This document shows, one piece after another, positions 1 through 11,282 of a stretch of DNA of 64,000 nt. The DNA is from Pascua guehoae (lineage: Eukaryota > Basidiomycota > Tremellomycetes > Trichosporonales > Trichosporonaceae), in the NCBI GenBank assembly GCA_001600415.1, contig BCJX01000001.1, positions 1,956,040-2,020,039 on the forward strand. Direction: 5' to 3'. The notes under the pieces were generated by a model that saw only the letters and a list, made by a program, of their open reading frames with translations, was not told the origin of the DNA and did no database searches. Every line of letters begins with the position of its first letter. The first letter of the stretch is position 1. The translations under genes were made by a program, and so were the position numbers.

Positions 1-601
1 GGTGAGAGGGTGTGAGGATGTGAAGGTGCGGAGGTGTGGGGTGTGAGGGTGTGGGATGGGAGGCAGGTGCTAATGGGGAGCCCACCTGGTGCCGAATCCA
101 CCGCCGCGGCGGCAGTCCCACCCCGCGCAGCAGTCCCCACCAGGCGTGCAGCAACACCAGACCCAGCAACAGTCCCCGCCTGGCTCTGGGCAACACTCCC
201 AGAAGCCGTCGCCACGCACGCGCGACGACGATATCCGACATCGGCCGCGTTTCGCCAGTCTCCCCGTCATCCCCGTGAAACCACAGCACGACGGAGGGGA
301 CACGGACACGCCACTGGCCGACCGCCACACACAGCTCGACATGGATGCGGTGGAAGCCGATCCGTGGCCGGGGCTCGACGGCAAGCGCCGACTCGACGTC
401 GGCGTTGACGCAGTGCTGGAAAAACGCCGGTTGCAGCTGGAAAAGCGCCTCGCCGACGTCGAGGAGCGCGAGAAGCGTGTCACAGCCAGAGAGGAGAGGG
501 TGGCGGAGCGCGAGGGGCGGGTGGCGAAGCGCGAGGAGCGGTTGGCGCAGGCGAGGGATCGGATGGTTGATGAGCGCGAGAGGAGGATTTCGGAGGGGTG
601 A
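1..601 (+). CDS. C-terminal part of a coiled-coil protein gene (5' end outside or unresolved)
   Basis: The frame ending at the stop at 599-601 is open from position 47, and the first 88 bases contain no ATG in this frame, so the true start lies in an upstream exon or beyond the window edge. The readable part (about 170 residues) has a Pro/Gln-rich stretch (many QQSPP-type segments, 100-200), then an acidic/arginine linker. From about residue 110 it is a long charged coiled coil built of near-perfect heptads such as VTAREER, VAEREGR and VAKREER. The same heptad style occurs in the next gene (1321-2356), so the two are probably diverged tandem paralogues. I recognise no catalytic domain; long coiled coils of this sort usually mediate oligomerisation. 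The last 32 bases, including the stop, are duplicated immediately downstream (to about 634). The gene is fairly secure; its 5' end and function are unknown. Confidence 0.6.
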
Positions 602-1320
602 TTGAGCGCGAGAGGCCGATTTCGGAGAGGTGATTGACACGGACGTGTCGTTCAGATTGATGGCATTGGTTGTATTCATGGGGGTCATGACGGCTGGTTG
701 CGTGCCGTGGGGGTTGATGAACCCGCCGACTTGGGAGGTGGTGAGACGACTGCAACTCACGCCACGAGTACGAGGCAGATGCTACGGGTCGGTCTGTTGT
801 GGTGCCACATGCCACAATACCCAGGTTGATTGCGGGGCATGCTGCGTCTTTGTTGCTGCTGCCGCGGCTGACTTCCTTCCTGCGTTCCTTCCTTGGTTCG
901 TTACCTTCCTCGCTTTGTTAATCCGTTACCTTCCTTCCTTCTTTGCCGTCCTTCCTTCCTTTCCCGCTTTCCTTCCTTCCTTTCCCACCTTCCTTCCTTG
1001 CCAAACCGACTTATTATCCTCCTGTCAGCATTGCTCCATGTCTGCCCATCGTTCATTCTTCATCCCACTTTATCATTCTTCATTTCTTCATCCTCCTTCA
1101 ACACCCTTCAACACCATTCATCCCACTTCAGCACACTCCCTTGCACTCCATTGCACTCCCTTGCACTCCCTTGCACTCCATTGCACTCCATCGCACTCCA
1201 TCGCACTTCATCGCACGCCATCCCAATTCATCCCACTTCGACACACTTCATCCCGCTTATCCCACTTCGGCCCACTTCATCCCACTTCATCCTACTCCAT
1301 CCCACTTGTTGTCACCCAGC
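602..1320. repeat. Pyrimidine-rich tandem repeats upstream of the second coiled-coil gene
   Basis: No supportable gene. The top strand changes abruptly at about 870 into C/T-rich simple repeats: CTTCCTTC-type tetranucleotides (870-1005), then degenerate 10-bp units of the type TTGCACTCCA (about 1136-1205) that grade into TTCATCCCAC units (about 1205-1315). The tract ends directly at the ATG at 1321, so it is probably both leader and core promoter of that gene. Open frames across it (for example 630-1391) are a by-product of the repeat composition. Confidence 0.7.
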
Positions 1321-2356
1321 ATGGCTCACCCCACATACATCCAAGGCCTCTTCGCACTCCCCATACCCAAACGATTCGTCAAAGCATTTGACGCCTACTG
1401 CGCCAAGTCGCCCATGGATCGAACGGACGTTGAGTCGCACCGCGCCCTCAGATCCGCCTTTTCGAGCTGGGCCGGCATTGAATCCGATCATGCCTGGTCG
1501 AATGTGGCGTTGGTCGACTTATTCTGGTATCTCGGCAACGTGCCATGTGTGTACAAAGAAACTCCCAACAGGCTCGTTTTGGGCATTGTAGAATCTTCCC
1601 AGTCCCTTTGCTCGAATGCTGTCTCGGCACAACTATGTAGCTGGGTGGTCGCGGACCCCGTGCGGACGAACAGAGCACGCAACCTCCTTCTCGGTGGGTG
1701 TGTGCTACGAGTCGCAGCTGATGTCAGGCAAGCTTCAGCTGCCACCGAAAGTTGAGCAACTTGAGCGACCCCAGGAGGCCAAGCCGATTCAGCAAGCTCA
1801 GCAGACTCAACAAGCTCACCAACCTCGCGCGTCTCACGGGTCTCCGCAAGCCCACCTTCATCAGCAACTCCAGCTCTCAGACCGCCGCCGCTCTCGCAGC
1901 ACCGACCCCGGCCAGGAAGCACCCGCCAAACGCCCCCGTACCGCCCCCGAAAACGACACCGAGGCCCATGCAACCGCACATCTCGAAAACCGCCCTGGCG
2001 ACATGGTCGCGCGCGAGCAGCGCCTCGTGGACCGTGAGAAGCGTGTGGCCGACCGGGAGAAGCGTGTTGCCGATCGCGAGGACCAAGTATCCCAGCGCGA
2101 GGACCAAGTAGCCCAACGCGAGGACCAGGTCGCCCAGCACGCAGACCACGTTGCCAACCGCGAGGCAATCGTGGCGGGGCGTGAGGACAGCGCTGGCGAA
2201 CGCGAGGAAACCGTTGCGCAGCGTGAAGAACGCGTCGCGGAGCGGGAAGCAAATGTCGCCGGCCGCGAGGCGCGCGTTGGGGATCGCGAGGCGGTAGCCT
2301 ACCGGGCAGCCGCTGGAGACCGTGAAGCAGGGGTCGCCAACCGCGGGGGGTCTTGA
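1321..2356 (+). CDS. Coiled-coil protein with short N-terminal domain (uncharacterised)
   Basis: Proposed model: exons 1321-1693 and 1728-2356, 333 residues, with a 34-nt intron (GTGGGT donor, CTGAT branch-like element, CAG acceptor) that restores the frame. Residues 1-125 form a compact mixed domain (begins MAHPTYIQGLFALPIP) that I do not recognise. Next comes a Gln/Ala-rich linker with a basic segment (RRRSRS and PAKRPR, possibly nuclear-localising). From about residue 215 there is a highly regular heptad coiled coil (VADREKR, VSQREDQ, VAQREDQ, VAEREAN) that breaks up near the C-terminus. The regular 21-bp periodicity of the DNA implies growth by tandem duplication. It lies 720 bp downstream of a gene with the same heptad signature. 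Other donor/acceptor pairs (1588/1717, 1660/1717) also give an open frame, so the junction needs RNA evidence. Function unknown. Confidence 0.6.
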
Positions 2357-3866
2357 CGACGTCGACGCCACGTTTTGCAAGATGCATCAGGTGATGAAGA
2401 GTGAATGTGCATATGAGTGTCTGTGTTGACATAGTAGAGCGCGTGGCGTGTTGTGATGAATCATGTAGTGTCGTGGTGCCACACTCATGTGGCACATTGA
2501 GCTCCACTGCGCAGCGCGCAGCGGCTTATTCACTCGGCCAGTCGCACGGAGCAATCCTCTTTACGGACCGACGGTCCGTCGGACCGGGCAGCCGACGCAT
2601 GGCACTACGGCTCCCCAACCTCACACCCTCATGCCCTAACGTTCACATACGTCCACAGAGCGACAACAACAACGACCGCCAGCAAACGAGACGGTGCAAC
2701 GTGGCAGTGCCAGGTGGGACGCTAGGAGCTATCTGCACAGCTGCACGATGAGGGACTTACCGGCACGCGCACGACCAGCCCGGCCGGACCTGGACCTGGA
2801 AACGCCCTGATTCCAGCAGACTGACGTCGACGTCGACTCGGGAGCATACCTTCTGTAAATCGGAGGGGTCTGTAAATCGGAGGGGAATCGGAGGGGACGC
2901 TCGGAAGTAGACAGGGCAGCTCGGAAATGAGAGGGAGACTAACAGATGACAGACGGCAGCGGCCGATGACGAGGTGGCGTGGGCTGGCCACGCATCTCCA
3001 CCATGCCATTACATCAACGCGTCATGGCGGCGTCGCCCGGAGGTCAGGTCGGAGGTCGGTCGGCACACGCGTCCCCCGATCGGAGGCCGACTCGGAGGCC
3101 GGTCGGGACCCCTACCGATCGATGACGTGGGGACGACCAACAATTTGACAACTGCGCGGTCCAGGATCTTTGTGGAGCAGGAGAGTGCACCCTCCTCGCT
3201 CATGATCGCTGTTACGTGGAAGGGCGCCATTGTGCCGTTGTAGGGAAGAGGGAGTTAAGAGTACAAGGGTGGTTGCGGTGAACGGTGGGGGTGAAGGGAA
3301 GAAAGGTGCGGGGGTAGCGGTTAGCGGCAAGCAGATGCCAGCTGCACGAGCATTTACGCCAGTGCGACGATGGATAAAGGTAGTAAACTGTGAGTTGGAG
3401 GGGTGGAATATGTCGGTACCCTCGATAGTAGGCGCTGGTACCTGTCTGTACCTTGCCGAGTTTGGCATCAGACGTTCGAGGATGGAATGGGACAATAGAG
3501 TTTACCGTCGATCAGTGATCGGCGTCTGCATGTGACACCACGGTGCAACCAGCAGTTGTTGCGGCGTGACGACCGGGGTCTGTTTGACATGTGACATTGT
3601 GACATTGTGACATAGGATATGAAGCATGACGCACACGCGCTGCCCATTCAGATGAATCTCGTCGTGTCGACTATTACTGGTTCGATCTCCGACGTCGCAA
3701 GCAAGGGCAAGCTGCAGGCGGACAAGCGGGTAAGCACGCCCTTGTAAGCTTGGATCATAGGTCGGCGTGCCGGGTTGCGTAAACGCACGTCACGCAAGTA
3801 CAGCACCGCACAGCACAGTACAGCGAGGGCGGTACCATGGCACGCGCCCCGCGAACGCGGGCACCA

Positions 3867-3931
3867 GTGACGAGTGACGAGTGACGAGTGACGAGTGACG
3901 AGTGACGAGTGAGAGTGAGAGTGAGAGTGAG
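3867..3931. repeat. Microsatellite: six GTGACGA units passing into GAGAGT units
   Basis: Six exact 7-bp GTGACGA copies (3867-3908) run directly into a GTGAGAGTGAGAGTGAG stretch. It lies in non-coding sequence. Confidence 0.9.
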
Positions 3932-6900
3932 GAGACTCGGCACCGTCGTCCCGGCCGGACACGAGTAACGAGCAGGCCTGCGGGCTGGATCCGGACGTGC
4001 CGGAACCGAGCACAAGGTATCAATGTCAAGGACGAAAAGTGGTCAATACGGACCAAGAATGAATAGGATCAAGAACAAGGTCGAGGTCAAGAACAAGGTC
4101 AAGGTCAAGCATACCGGCGACTGGACGAAACCAGCCCCGTCCGGGTTACAGGTCGCGGGTCGGGTCGCGGGGTACAGGTCGTCACGTCGGCCGAACGAGT
4201 CAGCCGAAGTCGTCTCCGAGCTGCAAGCGTGTCCAACGGTATGCTGTTGCCGCTCACCTCGAGGCTAACGGACATGTAACCGCTCGAGAGTAGCGGCTTT
4301 GACTCCTGTGGTCTGCCATTCATTCTAGGGCAGCCAGATGGGTGCGAGCTCGCGAGCTGGCGAGCCGGCGAGCCGGGTCGCGCACGTCGCATCGATGGGA
4401 GATGCGGACAGGGACACCTGGCAGCCAGTCAGAGGATCAGAGGTTTGGCGGACCAACGTTTGTCCGGTGCACACGTGGACACGTGCGTCAGCCACGTGCC
4501 CTCCCTCGTCCTCCACCGTGGTACCGTGGGCGATAACCCGTGCGCGCCGTGAGGTCTGACTCTGACTCGGCGGCACCCAATCTTTAGCAGCGTCAGTGCA
4601 GGACCGGATCCAGGATACAATGCACGTTTTAGTGCGATTCAGGCGAGACGGCGGCCAATACTGCGACGCGTCGAGGATGGGGCGACGATCAGGCCGATTG
4701 CGATCGAGCTCGTGCTCGGCGAGTTCGTGTCCGTGTTCGCTATTGTGTTCGTGTTCGTGCTCGTGATTGTGTGGCGTTTCGTGATTGCCCTCGCGACGCG
4801 TTTGCGCGAGTGCGCGATGCTGACTCGAATAGTGACTTAATTTTCCTAATTTTCATTCTGATCGCCCATGTGCCATGCACGCTGCCATTCGCTGCCCGCA
4901 TCGCATAAAAATACGCGATACGAAGGTTGGGCCGAATGAGCTCACTGCTCTCGACTCACTATCTCGACTCGCTACAGCCCACTCGCTATCCCGCGCAGTG
5001 GGCGACATGCAACACGCAGCGAGCATAGGAGCATAGGATTTGAGCGCTTTTGTTCTTTTTCGTTCTACTCTACTGCGATTCGCAACGCGATCCAAGAACG
5101 ACGACCCATTGGCCCCCCTCGTGCTCCCCCCCTCCCCTGCTCGCCGGCGCCACCACGCCCGGCGCCCCACGCACCGCACCGCCAATGTGGGCCAACGAAA
5201 ACAGAGGAAAATCAGTCTCGCTCCACTCTGCCCACACCACAGCCATGCAGCCAGCTAGCAGCCAGGATAAACCCACCGCTCACCCCCTCACCCTTGACCC
5301 CAACCCTCACCCCAACCCTCACCCCACGGCTCACCCCGCCGTTCATCCCACGCCCCCACCCCACGCCCCGCGCCACACGCCACGCGCCACGTCCCAGCCC
5401 CTATCGCCACCGACCCCAAAGAACATTATCCTGCCCAAAGAAATGTCCACCCGTCGGCGACGAGCACCGTGCGCCGCGCCCTGCGGCGTAGGCGTAGGCG
5501 TAGGCGTACAGCCTCCATCAAAAAGGTCCGTTAAGTGGTTAGCGCAGGTGTACGCGGAGGCGCAGGTAGGCGGCGTTGGAGGCAGGCATGTGGGCAACAG
5601 TGACATCCCCCCCTCCCCTCACCCCTCCCCTCACCTCACCCCTCCCCACCCCTCACGCTCACCCCTCACCCCTCACCCCCCACCCGCACCCGCACCCGCA
5701 CCCCACCGCCGGGGCCCAGCGGTGCCCAGCGGTGACTCGCCCGCGCCTCTGGCTCGTACTACCCCCGACGTATCGAGTCTCGTACTAACCCGCTATCCCG
5801 GCGCGGCCCGTGCGCGATCGCTCGATCTCCCGCACTGTTCCCCTCGTGTCGGCGTCGGTATGTGAGTTTGGTGAGTTCGAGAGGTGCGGGGGAGCCGGCG
5901 GCGGGTGGGTTGGCTTGGCTTGGGTTGGCTTGGGTTGAGTTGCTGCGGTGCGGCGTACAGGTCAGATTTCAGGCGTGATAGTTAGGTTTCTGCGGCGCGG
6001 GGTGCAGGTTAGGTTGTGGCATGTGTCGTGGTCGGTGGTCGGTGGTCGGCATTCGCCGCCGCCCGTGGCGCGGCCAGCGAGGGCCCCTCGCTGGCCGCGG
6101 CCAACCTCCAGGTGCGAGTGAGTGTGGTACCATGGTATATCCAGCGGCAGGCTGCGAGGTGCAAGGTGCAAGGCTGTGGCCGTTGTTGCCGTTGTGGCGG
6201 CTCGGAGCCGGCGAGGTGAGTGCTCGCGACGATTGTAGAATATTCTTCATTTCTCCAGTTCTTCATTTTCTTCATTTTCCTCATTCCTTGCATTCTGAAA
6301 CGATCCAGGGAATTCCGAGCGCGCCGAGCGGTGGGGCGAGTGTGGCGCACGCTGGCATGCGAGCGTGCGAGCATGCGTGCATGCTGGCTTACTGTACCCT
6401 ACGGCCCTGCGGCCCTGCGGTACTAGACCCGCGCCCACCTGCCGCCTGCGGGCCGGCGCCACACGTTTGTGGGATGGACGCCCGTGCGCTCCACCCTCGG
6501 CCCCACCCTCGGCCCCCTCCGGGAGGGCCGGAGGGCGGGGAGCCCCGGTGCTGGGGTGCTGATCGCTGATCTGGGGCTAGTGTGTCAGGATACGGCGCCG
6601 TGGCGCCCAGATCGGTGTATCAGTGTCCAATCCGCTGCCAGCTCGCTGCTAGGTGTAGGTTGGGGCGTGGCGCGATCGAGTGATCGGGCGCACAGGCCAC
6701 GGGCGGGTGTCTGCTATTCGTCGAGCCGTGCGATCTGGAAATTTCCAGGTCGAGCTCGGTTCGGGTTGAGCTGGGTGCAGTCATGCAGGCCGAATGCATC
6801 GAGTGCGGGTCGAGGACTTGTCCAGTACTGGTCGAGTGCAGGTCGAGTGCACGCAGGGTGTCGGCTCCCCACAACGCCACTGCAGGATGAATACTGCGGC

Positions 6901-7044
6901 GGTGACGGGGCGTTTGGTTGCCTCGGCTGGGCATCCCTTGATTATCGCTCCGCGGCTGTTGGCAGGGTCTTGCGATTGAACCAGTCACCCAGTCACCCGT
7001 CACCCAGCAGTCACGGGGTCGTGACACGGGGACATGGACGGCAT

Positions 7045-7086
7045 GCAGGTGCAGGTGCAGGTGCAGGTGCAGGTGCAGGTGCAGGT
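7045..7086. repeat. Hexanucleotide array (GCAGGT)7
   Basis: Seven perfect GCAGGT copies in tandem inside the gene-poor interval. Each copy contains a potential AG|GT splice-like junction, but no flanking exon is recognisable. Confidence 0.9.
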
Positions 7087-9540
7087 GGTATTTGATCGTG
7101 ACTTCTGACACTGTGGACGGGCCTGCACGGTGCGCCGCCTGCGGTGGTTGGTCGGAAACGATCAGTCCAGGGTGAATGAATTGATACTATGCGGAACGCT
7201 ACAGGTGGTTCAGTACCGTAGTGGTTCAGTGCAATATTTCTGTGTTTACAGTAGTCGCCTTTCAGTCCCCGCCGCACGGCGCCACCAGATACGCGGGGAT
7301 CGCTGTAACGCGAGCCAACGCCAACGCGAGCCGCCGAGAGACACGGGAGAATGCAAAGTACAGTAGCAATTTTTTCTCGCTTGGCGCATGTATGGCGCAG
7401 TGGCATGTGGCACACGGCCACACGGCGCACATGGCCCAGTGAGTGGGTGGCCATGGGTGGCGGATCCAGAACAGCATGGACAACATGGGGCAGCGGAATG
7501 GATCACGACAGTGTACGTGCACGATTGAAAGATGGCAGATTGGATTCCGCAGATTGATGGGGCCAGACAAACGCTGCCGAGCCATGGTAGCCATGGCCAA
7601 GCTAGGCCAAGCAGTGGGCAGAGAGTGGCCTCAAAGAGCTAGGCAGTGTCCTAGGCAGGACGCCTGCGACATGGACACGGAATGGACGTGGCTCATGCCT
7701 TGGGGCGATGGCGACGCCGATCCATTGTCTCGCCACGCGCGAGCCATGTTGGCCACATGGCCGGCCACTCGACCACTCGACAGAACTCCAGCGCTAAACA
7801 GCGCACAGGCACCCATTCCACATGTCCCACAAGACGAGATCGAGGGCGCTCGCAAAGGATTCCAAGGATGTCGCCAGCCAGCCAGCCAGCCACCGTCTGC
7901 ACCTTGCACCTTGCCTTGCGCCACTTGTTACCGCTGCTTCCGCGGCATGAATAGCATAATAGCATTGTTAGCGCGGCTCCGAGGCACACTGGCCGCCCGA
8001 TTGAGCGTAAACACGCCCGTAAACACAGACGACAAAAGCGTCTAGCACGTTCTCGCAGAGCCGGTTCCTGTGCGGTGCGGTACTTTTCGCGCACGTTGCT
8101 CGGGACCGGGGGCAACATTGGCGCCCGGCCAAGCATGCAGCCAAGCAGCGACCAACAAGCTGCACGCTAGCGCGCAAGCTCGAGAGCCTCGCGTCCTCGT
8201 GACCGTGCCATCTCGCGCCCTCGTGGCCTTGTCATCTCGCGCGCGCTCGCGCACACGCTCGTGCTTGCTCAAATGGAAAGTTTGGGTGGGTGGCGGAGAC
8301 GGGCGGCCTCGGCTGGCCACCGGAACAAGTAGGTGGGATCCGGCGGCCGCACGCACCGCACGCCCTCGATGGCCCTCGCCAATCTGATACACCTCAGGCG
8401 TCAGGCACGAGTACTCTAGATTGGGGGGGCACGTGTACGGACCGGGTCGGTGTCTAGGACGACAGAGTACGCATGTACGCATGTGTTCTTTGGGGGTCTC
8501 GGGAGTTTGTGCTGCCCTAGGATGAATGCCAACCTATGGCGGTGGCGATCCATCCCATGCTGGGCGGGAGGACCCGGTCGCACATCAAGTATTGTGCGGT
8601 GACTGGCGGGCAGTCATGGTTGCCTCCTGCCAAGCCCGGACGCAAGGCGCTCGCACTGGCGATGACGGGGCCGATGGCGTCGAGCGGGCGTGAGTGGTCC
8701 ATGGTGCATGGTGCAGCCGGGTGGTGACGCGGTGACGCGATGGCATCAGACAAAGGTTGTGGCAGCACGTTTTGCCTAGTCCAAGTCGATTTTTCACGGG
8801 CAAATGGGGATATTCATTACGAGTTAATAAAAAAATAATGGACACGAGGACAATAAGGGGCCACATCCGGAATGATGCAGTGGCGCTCAGCTCAGGGATA
8901 GAGAAAATGGCGCCCGGGCACGCAAGAGGGACAACCCGACGACAGACGAGGGACGAGGAACCGGCACGCAGAGTTGGGGCAGGGGAGGAGTAAAGGGCAC
9001 AAGAGCAGGGCCAAACCGCACGGGAAGTGCCGCTAGCGTGTCCGTGGTCGGGGGTCTAGTCTAGTCGCGCTCGTGGTGCCTGTGGGCCTGTGGCCGGTGG
9101 GTCTTTGGGTGGTCGACTCGACAGTGACGGGGCGGTTACCACATTATTGTTGGCCGCGGCACAAAGTAAAAAAAAAAGCGAGTGATGAAAAAAAAAAATT
9201 AGAGACACTGACAGGGATGTTTACAGGGCAGGGGTTAGTCAGTCTTCCAGGGCAGCGTGCGTCGCTCGCCATGTGGCTTGCGTCGCCCCCAGGCTACCAG
9301 CTACCAGGTCCCTCCCCCTCGCCCCCGGGCTGCTCCCCTTTTCCCCCTTGGCTTGCTGTGCCGCAACCTTCCCCCGTGACCACATCGACCACATTATTGA
9401 TCCCTATCGGCCCTCGCCCTCGGGCCCCATTGCCCTTGCCCTTGCCCTTCGGCCTCTAGCCCTGGTCGCCGCCAGCCCGTTCAGGCCTCGTATCTAGTAC
9501 CTCTCGGCCTCGGCATTCTTGCCACAAAGCACGCACAATG

Positions 9541-11282
9541 CGTAATGCACAGCCAGCCAGCACAGCGAGAGCACAGCCTGGATAAACCCGCCCCCCCCAC
9601 CGTACCCCATTGGCAACATTGCCACCCTGGGTGTACTTACTATTTTTTTCTCTCCCTCTTCCGCTGTGCCCCACCCTGTGCTCACTGGGTTGCGATACGC
9701 TGGACCCTAGATGGCGTTATTTCTCACCGTTGGGATTCCGACTCGAAGGTTTGCTTTGCTTGGGTCCTTGTCTGCTACTCGACTTGTAATCATCTCGGCC
9801 GCCCGCTCGCTCGTTCGCTCGCAACCAAACCACGCAATGACAACACACCACCCTGCCTAGAAGTTCCTAGTCTCACCCCCACCGCTTGCTCATCAACAAT
9901 ATTGCATCTCTGCGACTCGACCAAATTCCCTCCCCTCGACGTCGACACAACACCGCCCAGTCCTCGTCTTCTGTCGACCTTAATTACTCGCCATCGCCCA
10001 CACCGTCCTCGCCACATTCGCGCCAGAGTAGACCCCTCGCCCACCCACCCAACCGTCCCGCGCCACCGCACAGGTAAGTTTATTATTTGCGCTGCCCGAG
10101 TCGTCTACCTCCACCCGCCCGTTGTTTCCTGTCTTTTTTTTGCGTGCCTCCACCGTGCGTGCCCCTCCCGTTGTGCCACTCTCCGAGTCGCACGTTTGCA
10201 GGGCCAAACCAACCCACCCACCGTGACACCTCTTGCGCTTGTTGCCTTTGTTGCAGGCGGCGGGTGCATAGTGGGCACTAGCGGGGAGCGCCAGATTGCA
10301 TCGTGCACAATGCACATGCGCACTTTTTTTTTCTCTTTGGTGGCGCGGCGTTTGGAGCATGAAGCGTGCTCTGGTGGTGGTGTCCTGTGCAGTCCCAGTC
10401 ACTGTTGCTGCTTGCTTGCTTGATGCTTGATTGGCACCCACTTGTCGCTCGTGCGTGCCTGTCTTGCACCCACTTGCATCCATCCCCTCCCCACCTTGAA
10501 CCTTGCTTGTGGCCACGGGTATACCTTCGGCTTTCATAACCCCCGGCCTACCTCGACACATTCCTCCCACCCTCTCTCTCGTCTCGTCCCCCAATAAAGG
10601 GCGTTTTGTGTACCTTGTTGGCTGCGTTTTTCCCGTATCATTGCGACCCTTCCACCCCCTCCCCCCACAATCCATCCCCCGACGGACGCACCCGACCGGT
10701 CTGTCACGACTGTCACTGTACAGTAGTGGCGCCATCCCTCGGTCTCCTCCCACAATCATCACACCACCACTACAATCTTTACTCCTCCGTCTCGCACCCA
10801 TACATACCCCTGGCTTCGCACCACCACCACGTCGTCGTCAACATCCCCCCCATTGCATTTTCCGCACCACTCGTGCTAACCACTCGCCAAGCATCATTGC
10901 ATTTTTAGCGGCTCGCAACTCTGTTGCGACTTGAATTCCCCCTCGCCAGTCTTATCGAAATCAGCCCACGCCCCCACCGTTCGGCCGACAAGACACGTTT
11001 CTTGGCTCTAGACTCTGTCGCCATTTCCCGAAACACAAAAGACGACACATAGCACCGCCGCCGCCGTCTTTGAAGATCTAATCAATCATCGTCGACTGCT
11101 CGCCCCGGCCAACACACTCATCCGTCGCCCCCACCACCACACACACGCACACGCCGCAGCTCGTCGCTAGACGCAGCCCTTTGGCCCCATTCACCGCCAC
11201 TGTACGTCTATACAAAAGGGCCCACCTCGTCGCACCGCTCACACCACCCCCAGACCCATTCCCCCACCCCACCACCCCTACA
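9541..11282 (+). promoter_or_regulatory. Long pyrimidine-rich leader/promoter of the Ecl1-type gene, with a candidate 5'UTR intron
   Basis: The 1.7 kb upstream of the ATG at 11283 are strongly C/T-rich on the coding strand and free of a convincing ORF. At 10071-10079 there is a perfect CAG|GTAAGTT donor; TTTGCAG and TTGTTGCAG acceptors follow (ending at about 10200 and 10257). This suggests a 5'UTR intron of roughly 125-185 nt and a transcription start near or upstream of 10 kb. Open frames here (for example 9545-10423) look like composition artefacts. Neither the start site nor the intron can be proven from sequence alone. Confidence 0.4.

Larger units (their letters stand above)
2357..9540. 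other. 7-kb gene-poor interval with short tandem repeats
   Basis: I see no gene that can be supported. Open frames up to about 200 codons exist on both strands, but they are GC-driven, lack family features and overlap each other. The interval holds many short direct repeats: a doubled TCTGTAAATCGGAGGGG (2854-2886), a palindromic cluster around CGGTCCGTCGGACCGGG (2571-2590), the 7-bp array at 3867-3931, AAGGTCAAG-type repeats (4065-4110), GTGTTCGTG-type repeats (4725-4780), CCCTCACC-type C-rich repeats (5280-5345 and 5605-5710), the GCAGGT array at 7045-7086, and A-runs at 9169-9200. It could be promoter/terminator space, unannotated non-coding RNA or decayed repeats. Confidence 0.5.

Noticed and set aside
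630..1755. Overlapping open frames of 230-270 codons in two or three frames
   Set aside because: They arise from stop-poor C/T tandem repeats. Only the part after the ATG at 1321 has protein-like composition.
5280..5345. AACCCTCACCCC repeats reminiscent of telomeric DNA
   Set aside because: The unit does not match TTAGGG-type telomere repeats and is too irregular and short. It belongs to a C-rich simple-sequence tract.
7385..7450. TGGCGCAGTGG resembling a tRNA A box
   Set aside because: No B box (GGTTCRANNCC) follows within about 60-90 bases and no cloverleaf can be drawn.
9545..10423. 292-codon open frame upstream of the Ecl1-type gene
   Set aside because: It crosses a strong splice donor, has leader-like C/T composition and no domain, and does not begin with ATG in a favourable context.
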